A DNA stretch of 64,000 bases from Pseudoscleropodium purum (taxonomy: Eukaryota > Streptophyta > Bryopsida > Hypnales > Brachytheciaceae), in NCBI GenBank assembly GCA_963969395.1, contig OZ017795.1, forward strand, positions 28,997,063 to 29,061,062. Reading direction: 5' to 3'. Both the position numbers and the translations under genes were made by a program. This document shows positions 51,301 through 64,000 of the stretch, piece by piece. Under the pieces are notes generated by a model. It saw only the letters and a program-made list of their open reading frames with translations. It did not search any database and was not told the origin of the DNA. Positions within the stretch are counted from its first letter, which is position 1. Every line of letters begins with the position of its first letter.

Positions 51301-54300
51301 TACTGCCCATCCAAGGAGACATCTACTGCTATAGAAGCTTGCTGTGCCAACAGAGGTATAGCATCTAGTAGCTCATGCCAGTGACTCTGCCTGTCCATGG
51401 CTGCGTCGTCCACAGTTGGGTCCATAGGGGAGGTGGTGTTGGAGACTCCTAATCGATAATCCGGCGTGTTTGAGGTGATGTTGGTGGATGGCTTTGGAAT
51501 CCCCACAGGACGCCACACACCGACCTCTGCAACTCGGCTGCCACCGTCCAACAAATCATCTTCTGCATGGCCAGCGATTCGCTCCGGCACCTTTTTTCGA
51601 CGCTCTAGTTGAGGTCTTGCAGGTGTGTCAGATTGCACCTGTTGAAATCACAGGTGGGAAAATTAGAGTCCGAAAAAGAAACGATTTTAGTGTATAAAAC
51701 TTTCTTTTGTTCAATTATATTTTTTTTTCGACCCACTCATGTAACGTGCTTCAGTGAACATTCTGAAAATATAAAATACGACCCTACCTGAATTCTATTG
51801 TTATCACCATATAATCAATTGAATTGGTCTTTTTTTAACCATGAATCGTTGGTCCTTTAGAGTATAATACTTAGTAACTGAAACGATATGGGGCTCATAT
51901 AAATATACTTACCGATAGACTCAGGATGCAAATCTTCACATTGTCAATTTTAAAATGTTAATAATAAGCTTGCAACTTTAACCAGCTTCATTAAACCAAT
52001 CTCTCCTAAATGGTAGCCCTCAAAGTGATAATACCAAACCGGTCCATTTTTGCATTTTAGAACATCAGCCTTTGAAAAATATTATCAGGTTTTTGATGTC
52101 ATCTATTTAATGTACCGATTTGTGGAAGTAATCTAGGCAAAATGTGTCAATTCCTACCAAATACACTGAGAAATCGGGCTAAAGTTGCATTTTAACCCCT
52201 CAAACTAAATGAGATTGATATGGAATGGAACTTTTGGGGAAAATCTGGATAATATGGTAGCCAGTTAAAGAACAAGTGAAAATTTAAAATCGACTGCAAA
52301 AAAAAAGTAGAAAAGTTCAACATACCACATCAAAGATAATTCTCAGTATAGGAACTATACCTGAGTGATATCAGAGCCACTCTCTTTAGAGGGCATGGGA
52401 GAGTATCTGGCAGCCTCATTTGCAGGGCTGGCCACGCCGGAGTTTGCAGAGACAGATGACGAATCTTGGTCCCGACATATCATCACTTTCAGCAGAGCAC
52501 ACTCTAACTCAGTTGCCAAAGCAGCCACTGGTGAACGAAGAGATGATTTCGAGTTCTCTCTCTGATTCATTGTGGATGGCGATTGAATTGGAACCTGGGA
52601 CCCATTCCCACCAGTGGCATCCACTGGTACAACTCTATCTGGACCTGTGTCATCAGCAGACTTGCCATTCAGATTTGTCTGCCTTGAACTTGTGACAATA
52701 ATGTAGTCAGCAGTAAGCTCCTTCTTCCTTTTCGACTCGCCAGACTCGTTCGGAGATTTGCTGTTCCCTTGCTCGTCTTTTCCTGTATCGATTCTTTCAA
52801 AGTTGGCGTAGGTGATTGGTATTGCTGTGTACACATATGTCTCCTTCTTCACAGACTCCACCATCACTTTTTTAGACGCTGGAACATATGGATCCCTGCA
52901 GCAAACAACACTTCACTTGTAAATAAATGTAAAGCCAAGAAGTACATGAGAAATGAATCCAGATCTGACTATGATACAATCAGGTTTTTATCCCAATTTT
53001 TAACCCCTACGGGATCAAGTTTGAAAACGACCAACTGTCCAAAATTCAATTAAAATGGGACTAAATTCTGTATCAGTGAAGAACCCTGCATTAACCGGTC
53101 AAAAAAAAACGGACAAAGGAAAGCACCCATATGCCCTACACAAAACTGCTATAAAATAAAGATTTCTTGGTTCTTCAGTAGTTAACTACATTCAGGACAC
53201 TCACAAATCACCACCACTATTAATGACTCGTAATAGATTCAACAGCTGAGAATGCAAGTTACGAGCAAACCTGATAGCAGTCATGGCTACGTCTGGCACA
53301 CTAGTCAAGTCCACAGGCTCAAAGCCCGAAGCAAAGCATAGCAAGGCTTCAGACTTCAGTCGTAAGTTGATAGCAGGAGCTTGAGGTGGAGGAGATAATG
53401 CAAGTCCACTAATTGGTGGAGCTTGAGATTGTACTTCCATAGGTTTCATGTCACTTAGAAGATCCATGCTCTGATCTAACAAAGGAAAGTCGAGAATCGG
53501 AAGCACCATAGGGTCGGATGCATCCATCAGAGGGGCCGTGCCTGGCGTCTGAGTGACTTCACCGTAGTCAGGCAGAGAGAACATAAGTGCTTGCGACTCT
53601 GCTGTATCAGGGGGCTGCAAAACCAAAAAAGTACATCAGATTGCTAGGAACCACTGTAGCTGAAAGGAATTTGAAAAAAATTACAGCAGGTATTCGTCTC
53701 TAAAGCAAATTAGTCATTATATTACTAAAGAATACCTTCAAAACCCAACATGCCTTACAGAAGATCAGTCTCGATGCTAATTTTTCAACTTCTTTGCATG
53801 AAGATTTAACTCCTAAGTTCCCAAACGACCAAAAGTGGCCGCTGTAGTATCCATCGGATTTGAAATGAAGCATTTAGGAAGGTAAAACAACGTACCGATA
53901 GAAAGCAAAAATCATACCAGAAAACTCTGAACAATAGAAATTCATTTTTCAAAGTCACTACAATTCACTATTAGTTTCCAAAGTCACAAAATTCAAGAGG
54001 TTCATAGAATGGAAAGCATCCTAGTGTGGTTTTGCTTACAAGGTTGCTCACCTCGCCAAATCCAAGTCCATCGTCTTCAAAAAAATCTCCAAAATCTCCA
54101 AACTCAGCGAGGATGTCTGCATCACTTTGTATGTCCATGCCCAGACCCATTCCAAAGCCGCCATCATCAGCCCACTGATCCCAAGGATTGCCCAGCTGGC
54201 TACCACCTCCTCTTGGAGTTCCAGCTCCCATGATTCCTGACATACCGCCCCCAAAGCCGCTCGACTCTCCCAAAAATCCTGATCCTTTTTTCTCATTAGT

Positions 54301-57300
54301 TGGCGTATCAAGAAGACCTAGAGGGTCGTTACCAATGCTGTTCGACCGTTTTAGAGCTTTTGCAGGAGGGTCGAATGCAGCCGCCTTCGGGTTCGCGCGC
54401 CCTCTCTTGGTGCCCTGCATGTCCAACAATCATTCCTTCAGATTCTGGACACTGAGAAATTTTTGCTCACAATGGAATACCTTTTGCTTTCCTGACAATA
54501 GCAAGTCACAGATTGGTGATTTGTGTCGTGTCTACAGCAGACATGCTGCTTCCTCTATTCTGCCTCAATAAAGTTACAAGGTTTTCAGTACAGGTACTTT
54601 TTTCGAGAACTTGTAGACATTATCATATAATGAGAATCGTCCCTCTCAGTCGTAGGGAAGTCTCCTTATGGTTAAAGTGATTGAACAAGGCAACCTTATG
54701 ATAAATGAAGAGGTCTTTGATCACTGTGAACACAGGGAGACCTCCCTATGAATCATGGCAAAGATTTACCTTGTGAAGGCTGTCTAAAAATTCTACAAGT
54801 AGTCTAATTTTACTGAGAAGCTTGATATCTAGATTAAGAGTAAAGGAAACCTCTGAAAATTGTAAATCTAAATTGGGCCCGTGATCAAATATTCATTCTT
54901 AGGAATCAGCTAAGAATGTTTGGCAATCCCACCTGTGAATAAACACCATGAGAGCTTTTCATATCTCCAGTATCCATATCCAACCCCTGCAATGAAGTGG
55001 CAGGGGCACGCATGTCATTGTGTTTTGAATTTAACACTCCAGGTGCCTTACTACCTAAAGAGTCTCCATCAGCTTCTACATCGCGCAAACCTGTATACAG
55101 TTACATGGTCAGTTTCGAAGATGGGACTCTTCGAGAGGGAAAAAGTGGACAGCCATTCAACAGCCAAAGAGATGGGAAGACAATGTTCAAAACAATTGCA
55201 CAGATACCCAAGCAAACGAAGAACCTAGTAACAAAAGCTTGCAAGGTAGAAGTTAGGTGGCAGATACGTTGATGCTAAGCTGAACACGATTTTCAGTGAA
55301 CTTTCAAGTACTTCAAAGCAGCATCATGAAGAGAATCTCCATTATCAATCATTACGATCTCCATTATAAATCATAGGAACGTATGAAGAACTCTCCTAAA
55401 CTAGAAGTTCTTGAAAACCCTGTTCTACACGATAAAAACAAGAAAATAAATACAACTTCGTTCATGAAATTAGGTCGCAATCTGTTCGAACAATGAAAAC
55501 TTAGCAGATCCTAATTTCGACGTGGGATGAGAAAAAGCTTTAAATGCCTTACCATCTCCGTCAGCATCACTAGAACTGGAAGTACCACTACTTCCTTGGC
55601 TGCTGCTGCTGCTGCCTCCACTGCTATAACTGCTTGTGCCAGGCCCACTGCTGTGACCAGGAACAGAACCATTAGCACCGAACCCAGTAATTGTTGACTT
55701 CTCTCTGCTATCCCCATCATCGAGCCCGTATTTGCTGCAAAAACAGACATAAGGCGAACTTGTAAAAGAGACACCATCGAATTAGTAACTCTTGGCTCTT
55801 AGGTGCCCAAATGGTCAAAAGTGGTCACTTCCATATCTATAGGAATTGAACTAAATCATTTAGGGTCTTCAAGAAAGGTAACACAACATGCCAATACAAA
55901 GAAAAAATCATACCCTACAATTCCTAACAATAGAAATATATTTTGAAGTAGCTTTAACCATACTTCAACAATATACTGCAAGAGGACTTGTTATTTTTAG
56001 CTGGGGAACTCAGGGGTTAAAACACAAAAATTTCGAGCCTAACCGAATTCTGATTCCAGGCAAATTGTGCACGTGACAAGTAAAGGAGATTACAAACCTC
56101 GTTGAAGGTCGACATTCATCGTTGATCCCATCTTCCAACCAGGCTGTGCCAGCCCACTCTTGAAACCAACATCTGAGAACGCACAAAACTTTGTCAAAAT
56201 TCCACATAAGCAACCAGAGCGCAATTCAGCAAGTAAAAAAGTTCCGGTGAGATAGAAACCTCCGGATAAACGGATGGCTGGGAACCACCGGTCGCATAGG
56301 CACAAGCACTGCGTCCAATGGATAGATCAAAACATGTCCAGCGTCTACTCCGTTGCTTCCTTTTCCAGGTAGCTTAGTCTCTGTAACCTGTCCAAACCAT
56401 TCAAAACATGCCATGAAAACCTCCAATGTTAAAGTCCTCCGACGACCAAACATTGCCGATAAAATGTATGAATTATGATCTAGTAGCAGAACCTTGTAGA
56501 CGAGACTACTCACCTCAGGAACAAAAGAATGCTTTGTTGATTTCGCGCTGCTTGTTAGTTGTTCCAACATTACCTCTGCGAAGCATGGTTGCACTGAAGG
56601 TGAGCCACCTGCTGGTGTAGATCCAACCACATGGAACGGGAGGGAGGATGCTTCGTATGCCTGTGACTTGCTGCAAGGGGGCAATTTATAGTACCCTAAT
56701 CAGCATGAGTGGAAACGTACGCAGGTATCACGCCAGCCATCTCAGCATCTGCAGTCCTCCCCAGTATGATACGAGATTACATCTATGTAGCTGGCATGAC
56801 GCTCAGCAGGTGCTTTGCAATTGCAAAGGCACGGCAAGCTAGACTCAGAGTAACAGACCAAAATGAAAAGCACTATTTCACAATACAGACACGTCATCAC
56901 GATAGCATGGACAGTTACATTTCAACATTTTGTAAAATACTTGCGATTTGAGTTTAGAACTTATGCTCAAGTCTGTCTTGATAACGGTTTTCCCAAAAAA
57001 ATGTAGTTCACCTTTTATACAGCTGTGTCACCAGATCATCTGGAGAGCATCCACTGAGACGACCAGATAACCCATTTGGGGCCACAATAACTGCGCAGAA
57101 AAAGTTCGCTTGATCAAAAGGCAGTCACCAAAACCCTCTCAAATTAAAAAATATTTATAAAACTAGTTTACAAGCTGGGATTTAACCCAGAACTAATTAA
57201 CAAACGAGAGAACAAGGAGACCTGCAAGACTTTTGTCACCCAAACCCGAGTTGGATCTCTGCTGAGCAAGTGCCGCTTGCAAATCACTAATTACAAGCTG

Positions 57301-60300
57301 CCGAACTCTCCTGCGATGTAGTGCACAAACCAGATGTCAGTTCTGTGGCTATACACATCTCCAATTCTACAAGTATACATAGACTACAGAAATTGCACTG
57401 CAAAATGTATTTCCGATAGTCCTCTGATCTTGTACTCACTTATCCTTAGTTTGCACACAACACACTCAAAACGATTGCAACATTTCAGTCTATGACAAGA
57501 TCACGGAAACTTCTAGCTTAATCAAGAGTGCCTCACAAGGTTCTCTACGCACTTTCGGCGCACCAATACATGCACAAAGATGGCGTCGTTGCTTGATGTA
57601 AATACCAGCTCACAGCTGAAGAGTGACTTCCTGAACACACATGGGAAGCCGGCAACACACAAGAAACTGTAAGCCGTGCTTAAGAAACCATACGGTCATG
57701 CATAAGTGAATACTCTAGCCCCAATAATAGGATCGAACTGGTTCCGGAAGTTAAGGTATGTGCACAAAACAGCATCCAAAGAAGGATCTCAGTAAAGTTC
57801 CTAGTAAAGAACTGTCTTAATTCCTGTTAGGTCTTTTTTGGCACTTGAAAGAGGATTCCGACGCATCTTAGCTTGCACTACGTGAACACCGTGTCAATAA
57901 ACTAAAAATACTCAAAGTGATGATCATAAATCTACCCAAAATCAACCCTCAAGCGAGCAATATTTTAGGAAAGAATCTACAGGGGTCACTAGAGGGAAAG
58001 ATTGCAATTAGGCGTAGTTTTCCTTCAAAATAAATATCCAGTGCTCGAATATATACCAAAAACTAGAATTATATCGTAACGAAAGATTATAAGAGTCAGA
58101 TTCGTGAAGAATTCCACATAGAGATGACATCATCCATACTAATATACCCTGTGCTGTTGCCACAGTATAAGAAAAGAAAAGAAAAAGTAATTTTCTAATG
58201 TTTTAATTCATAAAGACTTCAAAATTCAATATCTTTTCTGCTGTGAGTCGGAACGCCACAACGCTACGAAACAAAGGTCCGTGCACCCGTCCTCGCAGAG
58301 AGCTTTCTAACGGTACCAAGAACGCGACTGGGGACGCGCGGTTCCGGAGACCTCACCGTAACAAACAAAACAAACAGCCTAATTTAATGTATAGATTCCA
58401 AACTATGTGCCAGATTCAAATACTAGTAACGTGAGGTTTGCAATAGTGTACAAACCTTGGAAAGGGCAGTAAGATTCTCAGTTCAGTATAAATACTCTAA
58501 GTTTCGTGATTGAATCCAAGTGGAGTCGAAGAAATTCATTGGCGCATGGTCTTACCTCAAATTCAGTTCGTTGGTACTTTGCCGCAGACACTTGACAAAT
58601 ACATCTCCAAATCGAACGTAAGACACACTCTTGAATCCTCTGCATCATACCAATATTTTGTATTGTATTCCAAGCACATACTAAATGAGAACATACACAA
58701 GTATTTAAATATCTGCTCTAGCTTAGTTCCTTGTTATGGAACCTAAGTGTCTATCAAACAAAGAAATAGCTCAGTCACAGACTACCAAAGGTAAGCCAGA
58801 TTTGAATTGCAAAACAAGTACTAACAAAATAGTCTTAAAAAGCATGCACATCTTGATGATTCAACTTAAAACATATTCCTCATCAAGTGACAGTTCCCAA
58901 TTCCTACTTCTCAATTCGATTTCGTAATGCTTGGTCCAAGGCGTAACCAATTTCAGTGCATTCTCCAGGAGCACGCCACAGTCCAGATCCAACCACTGTG
59001 CACATAAAAGAGGATCAAAATCATATGGATTCAAGGAGTGACTGAATCGAAGACCTCAGAAAGCATATATAAATATCAAGGTAAAAAAATGTGTATATTT
59101 ATTGAGTAGGATGACATATACACTCCAATTTGCCATTATCGTGTAAGCTAACCTTTAAGACCAGAAACTGCGGCATGAACCGCAGGGTTGAGGCTATCAT
59201 GTCGCCCAGGTAAGAACAGCCAAAGCTTTACTTTGTCATCTGCACAGCAACAAGGTCTTCAATCAATCAACAACTTGAGAGGTTGCTAAACCATTGAAAA
59301 GACTAAAAAATTATATTTTGCGATAGATAAATTTTGTCCTCTAGTCATCTTGTTCAATGTAAGGTAGTGAATCTGGAGACGTTTTGACATGAAAAAGTCA
59401 CAACTGGAGTAAAATGTTAGTGCTGGTGAAAGTATATATTTAGAATCTAGTGAACAAAATTCATGAACAACAGCTGCGGAGTCAAAGACTACCCTAAGTT
59501 TTACTCACCTAATGAGAAAAAATTTAAAGATTCATAATTTATTCGGACAACAATATCCCAATGCTACATCTTTTTAGTGCATAGGGATCTTCTTGAAAAG
59601 AGATGAAACTACGTTAAAAAGTTCAATTCTAAAAAGAGAAACCTCTCAAAACAGCCTAAAGACACAGGAATGAGTTCTCTAATGTCAACGATTCACAATC
59701 TCACTCCTTGGTCTAGGTTAGAAAAGGATAATACCTAAAAGAGTCCAACTACTCAAATTGCCTGACTCTTGAAGCCACATGTGCGCCCTCATCACCTGCA
59801 TTGCAGCCATGTCTTGCCGCGATCTCTCCTTCCTATCAACCAATGCCACCAAAGAAATGGCCCAAACCCTTTAAAGTACAATATTTAGCAGGTTTCCCAC
59901 CAGAATAAGTACTGTGCAACTTCTATTCCAAAACAAAGAATCCTTAGAGATTCTACCCTTATCAAGTACACGAAAACTTAAAACCGAAGTGTACTAAACT
60001 ATGAACCAGGTAATCAAGTATCTAAAACTCTTTTATTCTAGGTCATTCTAGGTCTAAAATATTTCTTAACAAAGTGAGCAAGCCAAAAAAATGCCACTAT
60101 GAAACCAATCAACTCACGCACGCACGCACCTGGCCAGATTGGAAGGAAGAACATCTCCCTCTGCAAGAAATTGAAACCACGACACTTGCTGCAATCCTCC
60201 CTACAAAAAGAAACCACATAAACCCCTAAAACAACTTTGACTAGATTCTCCACCTCCAAGTGCGTCATCTCTCCTGTCTGCCTTGCTACTCCACTAACCA

Positions 60301-60654
60301 TTGAATTAATTAGAACTCAAACTAATCACAACATCATTCTCTCATTTCCTTCTTAAACCACCGACTCCTTCTCCAAGTGACCAACAATCCAGTCTCCACT
60401 AGGTCATAAATTCAAGCGACCCAAGCCTCTCCTCTCAATCCATCACTCACTCACTCACTTCCTCCTATGAAAATACTAGAAACCTCAAGCTCTCACAATC
60501 ACTTGAAATGGTGAAATAGACTCAATTCCACACTCTAGTAACACTAGGAATTCCATCACGCGTTCCCCAAATCTCTCAAACCAGTCAACAACTGGACTAG
60601 AAAAAAAAAAGAGTGGAAGCGAACTCTCACAATACGGAAGACATTGGTAAACAT
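45368..60654 (-). CDS. MED13: Mediator complex subunit 13 (MED13), 25 coding exons
   Basis: The large scaffold of the Mediator CDK8 kinase module, linking it to core Mediator in the nucleus. Exons are 60654-60631, 60200-60130, 59832-59735, 59239-59153, 58995-58908, 58639-58556, 57630-57553, 57310-57222, 57090-57012, 56670-56514, 56387-56260, 56172-56098, 55734-55553, 55090-54933, 54414-54052, 53614-53205, 52895-52361, 51638-50722, 50590-50503, 50105-50027, 49820-49501, 49131-48606, 48014-47490, 47086-46700 and 46002-45368. All phases agree, giving 2060 aa (Arabidopsis about 1900). The N-terminal domain is clear: MFTNVFRIGGLQQVSWFQFL, KVKLWLFLPGRH, SYVRFGDVF, DAIFVHVLV. An acidic motif near 565-600 runs EFGDFGDFFEDDGLGFGE then PPDTAESQAL. 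The middle is Ser/Gly-rich and low complexity. The C-terminal domain starts near 1208 with YQDDWLKTSSGALHLWEKAP and ends with DLHALSWLNV. The start follows the family N-terminus exactly. Exon 18 (917 bp) is the longest; intron 6 is 0.93 kb. Confidence 0.96.
53811..54000 (+). mobile_element. TTAA-type miniature element in MED13 intron 15
   Basis: It begins after TTAA (53807-53810) with CTCCTAAGTTCCCAAACGACC and ends CAAGAGG before TTCA, a degenerate TTAA. About 140 bp of its body (CAAAAGTGG, GCATTTAGGAAGGTAAAACA, AAAAATCATACC, AACAATAGAAAT) is repeated in intron 12, and no exon sequence is shared. I infer a short non-autonomous element. Confidence 0.5.
55795..56016 (+). mobile_element. TTAA-type miniature element in MED13 intron 12
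   Basis: Related to the intron 15 element along most of its length (GCCCAAATGGTCAAAAGTGG, AATCATTTAGGG, AAAAATCATACCC, AACAATAGAAATA). Its right end CAGGGG abuts TTAA at 56017-56020, and the reverse complement there reads CCCCTGAGTTCCCC, like the left end of the intron 15 copy. The left terminus has lost its TTAA. Confidence 0.5.
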
Positions 60655-61195
60655 GATTGCTGCACTCCGTCTCCGGTCACTGCACGCCGCGGCGCAATTC
60701 CTTCCCGCGTCTCCTCAACATCTAAAACAAAAACCTTCACGAAAAGTCCTACCGACAATAATGTTCGGCGCTGAAGTTCACTTCAGTTTCAGTTCGTACC
60801 GGAGCAAAACGGAAGCGAAATGGAAAACTAAGCTACTAAGCTAGTGAGCGAGAGTCGCGAGGGATCTCTGCGACGGAAACGGAAACCTAAAATGGCTGAA
60901 TCTCCAAAACACCGGAAACGAGGAGCCGATGACTATGGAAAGGAAAAAAGCGAAATGAGGAAAAACAGAAGAATGGCGTGGGAGGGGGAGGACTTGGTCA
61001 AGGGCGCTAGGGTATGCGCTACAGTGGAGAGCCTCTCTCCACTACACTGAAATGGTTATTTAGTATGGGTGAATAATTAGTCAGACCAAAGGAGAATTAG
61101 AATGTCCAATCTGGGGACGACTCCACTGCACGTGGCGACTACGGTAGGAGGTTCTAAAACCACCCATGCTCTAAAAGCGTTCATCTCTTTAAATG
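60655..61195 (-). promoter_or_regulatory. MED13 upstream region
   Basis: The region 5' of the MED13 start is locally GC-richer than the flanks (60655-61050), as expected for a leader and promoter. An open frame on the opposite strand (60844-61050) is Lys/Arg-rich by composition only and I do not call it a gene. No TATA box is convincing. Confidence 0.4.
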
Positions 61196-62370
61196 TACAC
61201 TGCATGTACATGTTTCTTTTTTGTAGTCTTCAGCCATGTACAAACAGTGTACATTTTAGGAGGTTGATTTTAGGAGGTGGACACTATTAGAGCCCTATCC
61301 CATTTCAGCTTCAAAATTTAATAACTAATTTCAAAAAGCTCCAAAAAATATGAAACGACTTGGGTTAAATGCCAATTTTACTTGCCTTTCAAGGAAAAAT
61401 TACTGAAAAATATTTGAAGAAGTTTCACCTCCCCAAAAATGAGTTCCAACTCTTAAATGGTTGGTTTATAGACCTTCTACCTTAAGTTACAATTAGATTT
61501 GAATAGTATGGCCTTACGATAAATAAGTTAGTTTGGATCATACTAAAGGTCACTTCATACTATGATTGAAGGTCAAGAGGCCATGGGTTTATACTAATCA
61601 CATTTTGAGAAACCAAAAGTTTCAAACTCTCAATCCTTCGCACTAGAAGGTACAATCAAATGGTTGTAGTCCTCCAAATTGCTTACATAGCAAAAAAAAA
61701 TGCCCACCAGATTATAGACTCTCAAAAGAAGTTTGGATTTGACCAAACTATAGAGATCCAAACTATGGTTAAAAAGTCTTTGAATTTGCCTATTTATTAC
61801 CCATTTCTTTGGACTTTCAACAAAGTTTGACCACTCAATTCCACAATCTCTCAACTTGGATGGCCATAGTATGAAGTGGTCCTAAATAATCATTTTTGTG
61901 TAGGGACCAAATACCAAGGTAGGAAGTCCATAAAGCGATAGGACTCAAAAAACATCCACCTTTTGAACTATACACTATTTGTAAACCTTACTTTCTCATT
62001 GCACTAGCAATGTACAAGTAGTATACATTTCAAAAAGTGGACACTTTTCAATGACCACATCATTTCAACTTCAAAATTTCATAACTAATTTCACAAAGTT
62101 CCAAAAAATATGCAACAACTTAGATTAGATGATTTGTAAATTTCATTTGTCTTTTGAGGAAAAATGATTGAAAATATTTTATGAAGTTAAACCTGTCCAA
62201 ATTGATTTTTAGCTCTTAAATGGGCACTTTGAGACCTCCTACTTTGATCCAAATAATTTTTTGGTCTTAGTTGGTAGTCAAAAGTCGTAACCAAGAGCTA
62301 ATATTGTCATCCACTAATCACTTTCAATAGTATAAAGTGAACTTAAACCATTTTTTTTGGAGGTTGTTTT
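61196..62370. repeat. Diverged direct repeat, unit about 0.3-0.4 kb, offset about 0.76 kb
   Basis: The stretch at 61240-61500 (GTGTACATTTTAGG, TTCAAAATTTAATAACTAAT, CCAAAAAATATGAAACGACTT, AACTCTTAAATGG) recurs diverged at 62010-62250 (GTATACATTTCAAA, TTCAAAATTTCATAACTAAT, CCAAAAAATATGCAACAACTT, AGCTCTTAAATGG). No protein is encoded. It is probably an old duplicated transposon remnant. Confidence 0.6.
61546..61883. mobile_element. Candidate inverted-repeat element, about 340 bp
   Basis: AAGGTCACTTCATACTATG near 61545-61563 and CATAGTATGAAGTGGTCCT near 61865-61883 are inverted copies with few mismatches. They bracket about 300 bp of non-coding DNA. A target-site duplication is not certain. It lies within the diverged direct-repeat region. 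Confidence 0.4.
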
Positions 62371-62374
62371 TTCA

Positions 62375-64000
62375 ACTCCAATAGTCCCAAGGTCATTTTT
62401 TCATCAAAAAACATTCAAAATTTCCAATTCTATTCTAAAGAGCAAAAAAATTACAAGAAAAAAAATGGAGGTTTATCTAGCCATAAGATCTTGTAATAGA
62501 CTAAGGTAGACAAGCATGTTACCGCCCTAATTAGAAATCTAAATATTTTGGGGCCAACTCCAAGATGGACACATATTATTCTAAAGTGTGCATTTGTTTC
62601 ACAAATCAAACCTAAGTAGAATTATAATTTTCCAATTCAAATTGTAATTTCTATGAATTTCTAAAGAAATATGTCCTAAAATTACAAAACCATTCATTGG
62701 ATGGAGTCATGACTATCCTATAAACATCCCATTACCGCTCTCCCATTTATCCAATGGTATTTAACCCCTAATATATGCCCAAAGCCTTGTTGAGCTTCTA
62801 GGAATTTCCTCTAAATTAAACAAAAAGTCAACATTTTGATAAGTTGTATCAATTTTTTTGAATTGTAACTATGTAAATTCAAACTACATATACAAAGAGA
62901 GAGATTAGAAATCACATAAAAAAAGGAAATACAACAATGTCACTTTAGAATTGAAAGTCTATAGTGTATGATCATGAAGGTGTTAAAACTATCAAAGTTA
63001 TTTGAAATCTTTCAATCCTTTTTTCACATGTCAAATCTAAAAAATTGGTCACCAAAAATATATGAGGTTAAAGAACATAATATGCATAACACCAATCAAT
63101 TTACACCTTCTCAAAATGTTTTCTACAATTCTTCTTAAATGACTTTTTAATCCGAATTTTTCTTTAAGATCTAGTGTACTTGAGGTTCATTTTCAAGAGC
63201 TTTCAACACTCATTTTCAAGAGCTTTTAGCTTTCAAGAGGTTTCTTCATGGGCACCCTTGCACAAAATCTCGAATAAGAAAATTTTCATCAATCATTTTT
63301 AAAATCAAATTTGTGATGCAAAAACTAGAGTTGAGAAAGAATTTTTCAAAAATATAAACTATTAAAAATAGCAATTTGGTTAGGTTAACTTCAAAGTGTT
63401 GTTGACACTAGAATTTGGTGCATTGGACACTTAGGATTAAGTGTTTAGTATTACAAAATTGACACATTACCTCTTGTTGGCAATAATATAGTGATTTTGT
63501 CAAAAAACGAATAGATTTGGATGTTTTTTTGGATAGTATTGGGGCCAAAAGTAGGATGATGAAATTAGGCAACAAATTAAAATGGTGTGGCTTACATTTA
63601 GTTAGTGAAAGAATCTGTGGAAGAAATTTTAGAAATTTTGCCTATAGAGATTCAAAGTTATTTGCATTTAAAGTGAAGAAAACAAGTTTCTTGCACCTTG
63701 CTTGATTAGATTTTTTGACTTTGAATCAAATTAAATTATAGTTCTTGCACTACTAATTTTCAGTTTTTAATCTTTTATATTGAGAATTTAATTGAAAGTT
63801 TATAAAAGAATTTTTTTTAAATATACTTAATTTTTATTCATGTAAAAATTATTAATTAGAAATAGGTTCAGAATTAAAAGAAAATTAAACCGTTAATAGT
63901 TCCAATAAAGATGGAATTAAAACACACTAATTTCAATACTGAGATTGTTCTAGTTAGAGTTTTTAACCTTGTGAACCTTTTCTTTAATTGTGAAAATTGA
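62375..64000 (+). mobile_element. TTAA miniature element, family 2, copy 4, interrupted and cut by window end
   Basis: The left part (CTCCAATAGTCCCAAGGTC, CATCAAAAAACATTCAAAAT, AAGATCTTGTAATAGACTAA) aligns with the start of the 11471 copy up to about 62515. The homology resumes at about 63605 (GAAAGAATCTGTGGAAGAAATTTTAG, given here only as a marker of about 26 bases) and continues, with GATTTTTTGACTTTGAATC, GATGGAATTAAAACACACTA and CTGAGATTGTTCTAGTTAGA, to the window end. About 1.1 kb between 62515 and 63605 is absent from the other copies. It is a nested insertion or a longer ancestral interior. Confidence 0.55.

Noticed and set aside
1..64000. Bacterial-type features (operons, CRISPR arrays, integrases) and tRNA or rRNA genes
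   Set aside because: The genes are spliced eukaryotic genes. No regular repeat-spacer array, tRNA cloverleaf with a GGTTCGA-type arm, or rRNA sequence was seen on reading.

Overview
The window is nuclear DNA of a seed-free streptophyte, most likely a bryophyte, lycophyte or fern. Three facts support this. MED13 and U1-70K have land-plant protein architecture. SPEF1 and radial spoke protein 3 are axoneme proteins that flowering plants lack, so the organism should make flagellated sperm. The telomere-type repeat is TTTAGGG. Genes have many exons with GT-AG introns, and they sit in very AT-rich, repeat-laden intergenic DNA. No species is assigned.

Layout: (1) 1.1-6.15 kb, minus strand: an eight-exon SPEF1/CLAMP gene (237 aa). 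(2) 6.2-17 kb: AT-rich DNA with TTAA-bounded miniature transposons. (3) 17.0-22.2 kb, minus strand: radial spoke protein 3, eight coding exons (398 aa) plus an upstream 5' UTR exon. (4) 22.4-24.7 kb: a short interstitial telomere repeat, AT-rich DNA and a 161-nt near-perfect hairpin. (5) 25.2-30.1 kb, plus strand: U1 snRNP 70K, eleven coding exons (391 aa). (6) 31.27-38.30 kb: a 7.0-kb piggyBac-type element with TTAA target duplications, a decayed DDD transposase and a tandem duplication of its 3' 1.67 kb. (7) 38.3-45.3 kb: AT-rich DNA with more TTAA miniature elements. (8) 45.4-60.65 kb, minus strand: MED13, 25 coding exons (2060 aa). (9) 60.7-64 kb: promoter side of MED13, a diverged tandem repeat and an interrupted miniature element cut by the window end.

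All four gene models were assembled by eye from splice sites. In each, every exon junction keeps frame and the total length fits the family. SPEF1 and RSP3 serve the motile axoneme (central apparatus/microtubule bundling and radial spoke scaffold). U1-70K serves 5' splice-site recognition. MED13 belongs to the Mediator kinase module. These genes do not form an operon or pathway. The most unusual content is the piggyBac element together with TTAA miniature elements whose ends begin in the same way, some of them inside introns of RSP3 and MED13.
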